Shown here in pieces: positions 1-4,937 of a stretch of DNA of 5,332 bases. The stretch is from Bacillota bacterium. GTDB taxonomy: Bacteria; Bacillota; Clostridia; Oscillospirales; Ruminococcaceae. How positions within the stretch are numbered: the first letter of the stretch is position 1; each line of letters begins with the position of its first letter. The notes below the pieces were generated by a model, which saw only the letters and a program-made list of their open reading frames with translations, ran no database searches and had not been told where the DNA came from. The position numbers were made by a program, and so were the translations under genes. The stretch covers positions 1-5,332 of the forward strand of contig JAEWYJ010000338.1 in assembly GCA_023395695.1 (NCBI GenBank), written 5' to 3'.

Positions 1-46
1 AAAAAAACGCCCATATTGATACATTATACGGCGGGTTGATGCTGAT

Positions 47-730
47 ATGAAAACCATTCTTGTCTCGGACGATAATCCGCAAATTAACGAAATATTGCAA
101 AAATATTTAAAGAGCGAGGGCTACGCCGTCGTCACCGCGCAGGACGGGCAGCAGGCGCTCGACCTTTTTATCAGCCATGCACCCAACCTGGTACTGCTCG
201 ACGTCATGATGCCCAAGCTGGACGGCTTTGCTGTTTGCCAGCGTATTCGCAAGGTTTCGGACGTCCCTATTCTGATGATTACCGCCAAGGGAGAGGATGA
301 GGACCGGATCAGCGGGCTGGACTTTGGCGCCGACGATTATATTGTCAAGCCCTTTTCAACGGGGGAGCTTATGGCGCGTATTCGCGCCGTGCTGCGCCGC
401 TCGACCGAAAAAACGAGCCGCCGCAATATTTTTGTCAGCAACCTGCTGATTCAGCCGGAGCTCAGTTTGGTTAAGGTCGGGGAACAGCCGGTTTTGCTTA
501 CCCGAAAGGAGCTGGATCTGCTCTGGATTCTCGCCTCTAATCCCGGGAGAGTCTTTACGCGGGATAATTTGCTGACAATGGCCTGGGGCTATAACACCGA
601 AAGCACCGACCGCACCATCGATACCCATATTAAACGGCTGCGGGCCAAGCTGGACGAATTTAACCACCCTGCCTGGCAGATTAAAACCGTTTGGGGCGTC
701 GGCTATCAATTTGAGGTAAAGGCCCAATGA
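47..730 (+). CDS. OmpR/PhoB-family response regulator
   Basis: This is a DNA-binding response regulator of 227 residues, the usual length for the OmpR/PhoB class. The receiver domain spans about residues 2-118. It has the acidic pair D8-D9, the phosphoacceptor D52 in LLDVMMP, the switch T79 and the conserved K101 in VKPF. The C-terminal winged-helix domain spans about 127-224, with a recognition helix around R189-A200 (DRTIDTHIKRLR) and the terminal GVGY wing. The start at 47 gives a complete receiver domain, but only a weak GGCGGGT-like Shine-Dalgarno sequence precedes it. The stop TGA overlaps the ATG of the downstream histidine kinase, so the two are co-transcribed and probably translationally coupled. 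The target genes cannot be read from the protein. The divergent-motif lipoprotein/ApbE operon next door is a candidate because its promoter carries a PhoB-type direct repeat (inference). No clear promoter can be assigned in the 46 bases upstream. Confidence 0.96.
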   Translation: MKTILVSDDNPQINEILQKYLKSEGYAVVTAQDGQQALDLFISHAPNLVLLDVMMPKLDGFAVCQRIRKVSDVPILMITAKGEDEDRISGLDFGADDYIVKPFSTGELMARIRAVLRRSTEKTSRRNIFVSNLLIQPELSLVKVGEQPVLLTRKELDLLWILASNPGRVFTRDNLLTMAWGYNTESTDRTIDTHIKRLRAKLDEFNHPAWQIKTVWGVGYQFEVKAQ

Positions 731-2187
731 AAAAAAGCCTGACCGTCCGCCTGATACTGATGTTCGCAGCAATTTTATGCGTCTACGCGCTGACGGCAAC
801 CGCTATGTTTTCAATTCTCTCACGCCGCCAGCTGCTGGCGCAAAATGCGCTGACGCTGCGCCGGAATGCTTATAATATTGCAAAAAGCCTTGTGGAGACG
901 TTGCATCCCGAGGAGGATGACCGCGATCTGATCGCCCTTATCAGGCAAAATGCGGCGATGGAATATCAGATTTTACTTATGGAGCGGCTGACACAGGCCG
1001 ATCTTTGGATTGTAGACCGCAACCACGCTCTGGCCACCCATCAAAACGATACGCTGGCCTTCATCGACAACGCCTTGCTGCCCTTTTCATCTGAGAAGGT
1101 TCTTTCGCATGTCTTTTTAGGTAAAACCTACGACGACAGTGTTTTAGACAAACAAAGCGGCCAGCGTTTCCTCACTGTCGGCACGCCGGTGACCAACCGC
1201 AGCGGCGAAATTATCGGCGCTGTGCTGTTGTATGCACCGCTGCGGGAAAACCTTGAGGGCGTCAAGGACGGAAATACGCTGATTCTGATCGGCAGTCTGT
1301 TGACCTCGCTGTTTTTGTGCGGATGGCTGGGCGTTTATTTGTCCTACCGCTTCAACATACCCATTGTCGAGCTGAAAAAGACGGCTCTGGCCCTCGCGGG
1401 CGGGAACTATAAAATACGCACCGACGTTAGCCGGGGCGACGAGCTGGGCCAGCTTGCGCGGGTCATGGACCAGCTGGCCGTGCGTCTTGACGAGGCGAAA
1501 GCCGAGCAGGAGCACGCCGATAAAAACCGCCGGACCTTTTTGTCAAACATCTCGCACGAGCTTAAAACACCGGTGACCGTGCTGCGCGCCTCACTCGAAT
1601 CACTGTGCGACAGCATTGTTGTCAAGCCACAGGATGTTGCGCGTTTCCACAGCCAGATGCTGACCGAATCCAAGCAGCTGGAACGGCTGATTCTGGACCT
1701 GCTGGATCTGACCAAGCTGCAAAATCATGAATTCAACCTCTCAAAAGACAATGTGTCTCTCTCCGAGCTGCTTGGGGACGTGCTCATCAGCGCCAAAACG
1801 CTGGCGGCCGCCGGGCAGGTGCAGATTGTCTGCGAGGAGCCGGCAAAGGACTGGAGCGTCCACGGAGATTACGGCCGGCTGCGGCAACTGGTCATGATTC
1901 TGTTGGATAATGCCATTAAGTACAGCTATGAGCAGGGCCGCGTGCAGTTGATACTGCATCAGGATCGCCCTGTGATTGAGGTGCGGGACGAAGGGCAGGG
2001 CATCGACGAAAGTGTGCTGCCCAATATTTTCGAGCGGTATTACCGCGGTGAGGGCACCCACCGTTTGGATGGCACGGGGCTTGGCCTTTCTATCGCGGCC
2101 GAGATTGCGCGGGCGCACAATGCAACCATTGAGGTCGAAAGTCGCCCGGGGGCCGGCAGCACCTTTAAAATTATATTTACGCAATAG
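727..2187 (+). CDS. Membrane sensor histidine kinase, HAMP-containing
   Basis: This 486-residue protein is the cognate sensor kinase of the preceding regulator. Transmembrane segment 1 is at about residues 8-30 and transmembrane segment 2 at about 184-206. They enclose an extracytosolic domain of about 150 residues. Its end (WIVDRNH, then a VGTPVTNRSGEIIGAVLLY stretch) resembles a PAS/Cache-like fold; the ligand is unknown. A HAMP linker follows at about 207-259. The DHp helix carries the phospho-acceptor H277 in SHELKTP. The ATPase domain has an N box with N395 (LLDNAIKY), a G1 box DEGQG at 421-425, an F box FERYYR at 435-440 and a G2 box GTGLGLS at 449-455. All catalytic motifs are intact. 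The ATG overlaps the regulator's stop as ATGA, with GAGG at 713-716 as ribosome binding site. The gene ends in TAG and is followed by a hairpin terminator at 2260-2300. Confidence 0.96.
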   Translation: MKKSLTVRLILMFAAILCVYALTATAMFSILSRRQLLAQNALTLRRNAYNIAKSLVETLHPEEDDRDLIALIRQNAAMEYQILLMERLTQADLWIVDRNHALATHQNDTLAFIDNALLPFSSEKVLSHVFLGKTYDDSVLDKQSGQRFLTVGTPVTNRSGEIIGAVLLYAPLRENLEGVKDGNTLILIGSLLTSLFLCGWLGVYLSYRFNIPIVELKKTALALAGGNYKIRTDVSRGDELGQLARVMDQLAVRLDEAKAEQEHADKNRRTFLSNISHELKTPVTVLRASLESLCDSIVVKPQDVARFHSQMLTESKQLERLILDLLDLTKLQNHEFNLSKDNVSLSELLGDVLISAKTLAAAGQVQIVCEEPAKDWSVHGDYGRLRQLVMILLDNAIKYSYEQGRVQLILHQDRPVIEVRDEGQGIDESVLPNIFERYYRGEGTHRLDGTGLGLSIAAEIARAHNATIEVESRPGAGSTFKIIFTQ

Positions 2188-2508
2188 CGGCAGGGCGTCC
2201 AGACTGTAAAAATCCGTTTATCGATTGGATGATAGCCATAGGCAGCCGTTAATACAAACAGAAACGGGAGAGCCGATCACTTGATTGCCCTCCCGTTTCT
2301 ATTTGCGTTTCTTGTTACCATAGCCGCCCCACTTACAGCCGATTAATTTTAAAAACGGCCCAGCGTTGGCATGCATATTTTTTTGCGTTGCCACGCTATC
2401 CTTTTTGCAGGGCGTCAGCCCGTTTGCGCCGCCCGACTTGCGGCGTAAAAAGCACATGCCCGTTCAGCCCATTTTTCAGCTTGGCCGACCACGCCTTACA
2501 ACGCGGCT
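2188..2508. other. Convergent intergenic region without a recognisable gene
   Basis: These 321 bases separate the 3' ends of the histidine kinase and apbE genes. Besides the terminator at 2260-2300 they hold two further imperfect inverted repeats. The first has AGCGTTGGCA at 2362-2371 pairing with TGCCACGCT at 2389-2397, with one bulged T and a T-rich loop; CTTTTTG follows on the + strand. The second has TTTGCGCCGC at 2423-2432 pairing with GCGGCGTAAA at 2440-2449, with one G-T wobble. I find no convincing coding frame on either strand and no tRNA, insertion sequence or CRISPR repeat. The stretch may be a long 3' untranslated region of apbE, or old decayed sequence. Confidence 0.6.
2260..2300. 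terminator. Bidirectional intrinsic terminator between convergent operons
   Basis: A perfect 11-bp inverted repeat, AGAAACGGGAG at 2260-2270 and CTCCCGTTTCT at 2290-2300, can extend by two more pairs past one mismatch. On the + strand the 3' arm ends in TTTCT and is followed by ATTTGCGTTTCTTG. On the - strand it is followed by GTTTGTATT. Both sides are therefore moderately U-rich. It lies 72 bases after the histidine kinase stop and about 210 bases after the apbE stop, which suits a shared terminator for two converging transcripts. The U-tracts are interrupted, so termination efficiency is uncertain. Confidence 0.72.
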
Positions 2509-3543
2509 TTACTTTTGAATGCTCTTTTTAAAGCCCGCCGTCATTTCAACGGTGCCGTCAGAGAATAGCCAGAGCGCCTCAACGTTGGGGAATTGCCGCA
2601 CCAGCGCCTTGGACTGCTCCCATTCCAGCAAATAAGCAGCGGTGGAGAGCGCGTCGGCCAGCCCGGAGTCAGAGCAAAGAATGCTCACCGACCGATAATA
2701 TCCGGCGGGCATCAGCGTGCCGGGGTCAATGATATGGTGATATTGCTTGCCGTCAACGGTATAATAACGCAGATAATCCCCGCTGGAAACCAGTGCGTTG
2801 CTTGACAGGGCGACCGAAATGGGGTTTTCGCTTTGCGCTGTTTCAATGGGATTTTTTAACGAAACCACAAAAGGCTCCCATAAACTTTTTTGGCCGATGG
2901 CGCGCACATTGCCGCCTACGCTTACGAGCATACGGCGAACGCCGCGCGCCTCGGCGTTTTTGCAAACCGCCTCGACCGCAAAGCCTTTAGCGATAGCGCC
3001 AACGTCGAGCTGCAGCGCAGGGTCTTTAAAAAAGACAGTGGACTCCTGCTCGTCAATAACCACATCCTCAATGTTGGTATGCAGCGCGGCTTGTTTAAGG
3101 GTCTGTGGCGGCGGAAGCGCCGCATGCTCGGGGTCCTCTATTCCCTGCTCGCGATATTGCCGCCACAGCTTTAATACACTACCAAACGCAATATTGACGC
3201 TGCCCCCTGTTTGCGCATGCATCTGCTTTGAAAAAAGAAGCAGATTGATGATTTTGCGGTCCACCGTTACAGGCGCTTCGCCCGCCCGGTCGTTAAGCGT
3301 CTTTAAATTGACCACGCCCTCATACGTCTGATAAATATCATAGAGCATATGGTATTGCTGCAATTCCTCATGAATTTGCGCCACCTGTTTGGTGAACAGC
3401 CCCTTGCTCTGCGAATATCCGACAATTTCGGTCACCGTATCGAACAGCGTCAAAAACTGTGCGCGATACCGCGCCTGCCCCAGGCTGCCGCAGCCCGTCA
3501 GGCAGAGCAGCAACGCCAAAAAGACAGAAGCCGGTCTTTTCAT
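2509..3543 (-). CDS. apbE: Lipoprotein ApbE-family FAD:protein FMN transferase
   Basis: This enzyme is predicted to transfer FMN from FAD to a Thr/Ser of a partner protein outside the membrane. The 344-residue protein starts at an ATG at 3543, preceded by a strong GGGAGG five bases upstream. Its signal peptide ends in the lipobox LTGC, making C18 the lipidated residue. An upstream in-frame ATG at 3603 lacks both a ribosome binding site and a proper signal peptide and is rejected. Family motifs visible in order are TGGSVNIAFG (112-121), LDVGAIAKGFAVE (179-191), VSVGGNVRAIG (207-217), SSGDYLRYY (253-261), HHIIDP (269-274) and ADALSTAAYLL (296-306), the last holding the likely metal-binding D297 and T301. 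The usual P-x-T-G-x-P after HxIDP is P-G-T-L-M-P here, an unusual Gly-to-Leu change. The gene follows a repeat lipoprotein that is its most likely flavinylation substrate, across a 59-base gap containing a hairpin. The extracytosolic ApbE group includes flavin transferases such as FmnB of Listeria. Confidence 0.95.
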   Translation of the reverse strand: MKRPASVFLALLLCLTGCGSLGQARYRAQFLTLFDTVTEIVGYSQSKGLFTKQVAQIHEELQQYHMLYDIYQTYEGVVNLKTLNDRAGEAPVTVDRKIINLLLFSKQMHAQTGGSVNIAFGSVLKLWRQYREQGIEDPEHAALPPPQTLKQAALHTNIEDVVIDEQESTVFFKDPALQLDVGAIAKGFAVEAVCKNAEARGVRRMLVSVGGNVRAIGQKSLWEPFVVSLKNPIETAQSENPISVALSSNALVSSGDYLRYYTVDGKQYHHIIDPGTLMPAGYYRSVSILCSDSGLADALSTAAYLLEWEQSKALVRQFPNVEALWLFSDGTVEMTAGFKKSIQK

Positions 3544-3548
3544 GCTTT

Positions 3549-3554
3549 CCTCCC
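3549..3554 (-). promoter_or_regulatory. Ribosome binding site that fixes the apbE start
   Basis: GGGAGG on the - strand lies five bases before the ATG at 3543. It selects this start over the in-frame ATG at 3603. The chosen protein begins directly with the charged and hydrophobic parts of a lipoprotein signal peptide. Confidence 0.85.
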
Positions 3555-3562
3555 GAATGCGC

Positions 3563-3594
3563 AAATGGGCGGTGCCCAAGGGCGCCGCCCATTT
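3563..3594 (-). repeat. Intercistronic stem-loop between lipoprotein and apbE
   Basis: Arms AAATGGGCGGTGCCC (3563-3577) and GGGCGCCGCCCATTT (3580-3594) pair over 15 positions with a single mismatch. The mismatch is C against A in the - strand transcript. It begins about eight bases after the lipoprotein stop and ends nine bases before the apbE ribosome binding site. In the direction of transcription it is followed only by a short UUU, so it is a weak terminator at best. It more likely acts as a processing or stabilising hairpin, or as partial attenuation giving more substrate protein than enzyme (inference). Confidence 0.65.
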
Positions 3595-3602
3595 TAATGA
3601 CA

Positions 3603-4661
3603 TTATTCTGCGTTGGCAGCAGCCTTTGCGACCACCGCGTTAAAATCTCCGACGCTGACAGTCACGCCTGCAAGCAGCTCGGTATCGGTGGCTTTTGCGC
3701 TTTCGTCAACCGCAATGCCCGAAACCTCATCGGCAGTTTTTCCGATGACATAGGCGGCATAGGCAGCAGCCTGCTCATACCACTCCTTGCCGATCTTGGA
3801 GGCAGCCCTCATGCCGTAGCCATCCTTGAGCTCGTTCTTGGTCTTGACAGCCGCCGAAAGGTCAGTGGTAATCTTGCCGGTTGCGTCAAAATTAACGTTT
3901 GCCTGCGTCGCGTCGAGCGCGCAGCCTGTAATTTTCCCGTCCGTCCCCACCGTCACCGCCGCATAGGTGGTATAGGTTTGCGCAAGGCCGTCGTTTTCAC
4001 CCGCGTCCTTAGATTTTGCAATGTTGTCGACCATTGCAAGGCCAAGCCGGTCCTGCGGCGACGCAACGGTCTCCACCGCATTGGCGGCGGCCTTCTCAAT
4101 CGCCGCAATATAATCGGGCACCTTAATGGTGACCGAGGCGGTCAGGTCGCTGCCGGTCGCAACGCCTTTTTCATTAATCGCGATACCCTTTACTTCTTCG
4201 ACCGTCTTGCCGATGACATAGGCGGACAAAAAGTTGGCCTGCTCATACCACTCCTTTTGAATCTTGGAAGCGGCTTTCATGCCGTAATTCTCTTTAAGCT
4301 CCTGCTTGGTCTTAAAAGTTGTGGCCAAATCGGTCAGAATTTTCCCGTCTTTGCTGAAATTGATCGTGGACTGCAGCACGTCGAGATTGCAGGCAAGAAT
4401 TTTTCCATCCTCGCCAATCATAATGGCGGCTACGACCGAATCGCTTTTGGCAGCGCCGTCGTTTTCACCCGCGTCGGTCGATTTGGCGCTGGTTGTCAGC
4501 ACGGCAAGTCCTGCCTTAACCTGAGTAGGGGCGGCGGAGACCGCTACAGAAGCCGCCGCACTCTCCGAGGCTGAGGAAGGCGCCGCGGCGTTACCCGCGC
4601 AGGCGGTGAGTGCCGAGGCCGTCAGTATGGCTGCAAGTAGCATGGTGCTTATTCTTTTCAT
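3603..4661 (-). CDS. Lipoprotein with two tandem FMN_bind-like repeats, candidate ApbE substrate
   Basis: The 352-residue protein starts at ATG 4661, with GGAGG eight bases upstream. An earlier TTG at 4676 lies within that ribosome binding site and is rejected. The signal peptide ends in the lipobox LTAC (C21), followed by an Ala/Ser-rich tether to about residue 47. Two repeats follow with an exact 156-residue offset and no indels between their landmarks: DAGENDG (63 and 219), Cys in GKI-x-x-C (91 and 247), YGM (126 and 282), KEWYEQA (136 and 292), YVIGKT (148 and 304) and a C-terminal segment with T178 and T334. The DGKI-x-x-C strand and the C-terminal segment align by eye with FMN_bind domains. 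DLTASVTIKV and ELLAGVTVSV fall where the flavinylation motif DxxSGATxTS is expected, keeping the acidic residue and the acceptor-position Thr but losing SGA. With apbE immediately downstream, a surface di-flavin carrier is likely but unproven. The same repeats could instead bind flavin non-covalently or serve another role. Confidence 0.9.
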   Translation of the reverse strand: MKRISTMLLAAILTASALTACAGNAAAPSSASESAAASVAVSAAPTQVKAGLAVLTTSAKSTDAGENDGAAKSDSVVAAIMIGEDGKILACNLDVLQSTINFSKDGKILTDLATTFKTKQELKENYGMKAASKIQKEWYEQANFLSAYVIGKTVEEVKGIAINEKGVATGSDLTASVTIKVPDYIAAIEKAAANAVETVASPQDRLGLAMVDNIAKSKDAGENDGLAQTYTTYAAVTVGTDGKITGCALDATQANVNFDATGKITTDLSAAVKTKNELKDGYGMRAASKIGKEWYEQAAAYAAYVIGKTADEVSGIAVDESAKATDTELLAGVTVSVGDFNAVVAKAAANAE

Positions 4662-4669
4662 CTTATGTA

Positions 4670-4674
4670 CCTCC
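4670..4674 (-). promoter_or_regulatory. Ribosome binding site that fixes the repeat-lipoprotein start
   Basis: GGAGG on the - strand lies eight bases before the ATG at 4661. The alternative in-frame TTG at 4676 is part of the same Shine-Dalgarno stretch and cannot be the start. The selected start gives a compact lipoprotein signal peptide beginning MKRIS. Confidence 0.88.
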
Positions 4675-4704
4675 AAATTGTATCGTTATTAATTTCACAT
4701 TTCT

Positions 4705-4744
4705 AAGTAAAATTTAATATTTAAATTTGACAAAAGTATGACAA
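4705..4744 (-). promoter_or_regulatory. Promoter region of the lipoprotein-apbE operon
   Basis: This is an AT-rich stretch immediately upstream of the operon. Two candidate sigma-A-type promoters can be read on the - strand. One has TTGTCA (4744-4739), a 17-base spacer and AATATT (4721-4716). The other has TTGTCA (4733-4728), a 16-base spacer and TTTACT (4711-4706). Each -10 matches four of six consensus positions. The two -35 hexamers are themselves a direct repeat. The leader to the ATG would be roughly 35-50 bases and shows no riboswitch-like fold that I can see. Confidence 0.5.
4728..4744 (-). promoter_or_regulatory. PhoB-box-like direct repeat, possible response-regulator site
   Basis: On the - strand TTGTCATACTTTTGTCA contains two TTGTCA units 11 bp apart. 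Written as 7-bp units with a 4-bp spacer it is TTGTCAT-ACTT-TTGTCAA. This matches the architecture, and nearly the sequence, of the Escherichia coli Pho box (CTGTCAT, 4 bp, CTGTCAT). OmpR/PhoB-family regulators bind such direct repeats as dimers. It overlaps the predicted -35 of the lipoprotein operon, and a regulator of this family is encoded in the same window. Binding by that regulator is inference. Confidence 0.45.
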
Positions 4745-4784
4745 TTTAAAAAATATCCGCCATTGGTGGATTATTTACCCACCG

Positions 4785-4801
4785 CACCGGATGGTCACCG
4801 G
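4785..4801. repeat. Direct repeat CACCGG with 11-bp period
   Basis: CACCGG occurs at 4785-4790 and 4796-4801, exactly 11 bp apart. It lies about 40 bp upstream of the predicted -35 region of the lipoprotein operon. The spacing of one helical turn is compatible with a regulator binding site, but the match is short and may be chance. Confidence 0.3.
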
Positions 4802-4848
4802 TATGAAAAACCACAAAATGCCGATTGCTGCACCGGCGCTTTGCGACT

Positions 4849-4882
4849 AAAAAATGCCGTACAGAACTATCTTCTGTACGGC
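4849..4882 (-). terminator. Intrinsic terminator downstream of the phosphodiesterase gene
   Basis: A perfect 11-bp inverted repeat, GCCGTACAGAA (4856-4866) and TTCTGTACGGC (4872-4882), encloses a 5-base loop. On the - strand the 3' arm is followed by ATTTTTT, the signature of a Rho-independent terminator. It lies 55 bases after the stop of the glycerophosphodiester phosphodiesterase frame and before the lipoprotein promoter, so it insulates the two transcription units. Confidence 0.9.
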
Positions 4883-4937
4883 GCACTATGCTTTGCTAAC
4901 GGCAAAAAAGCTGATTTTAATGCAATGGCATCGACTT

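Noticed and set aside
3544..3603. Upstream in-frame ATG for apbE overlapping the lipoprotein stop as TAATG
   Set aside because: It would place 20 residues encoded by the hairpin and Shine-Dalgarno sequence before the signal peptide and has no ribosome binding site of its own. Incidental translational coupling cannot be excluded.
3459..4574. Long + strand open frame of 371 codons opposite the lipoprotein and the apbE start
   Set aside because: It is antisense to two genes with signal peptides, ribosome binding sites and recognisable domains. Its product is rich in Arg and Gly with no family resemblance, as expected of a shadow of GC-rich repeat codons.
4727..4756. + strand promoter starting with a perfect TTGACA at 4727-4732
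   Set aside because: No acceptable -10 lies 16-18 bases downstream and no credible + strand gene follows. The hexamer is the complement of the - strand direct repeat.
4662..4848. FMN riboswitch upstream of the flavin-related operon
   Set aside because: The conserved RFN-element sequences and multi-helix layout are not visible on the - strand leader. Only promoter-like AT-rich sequence and short repeats are present.
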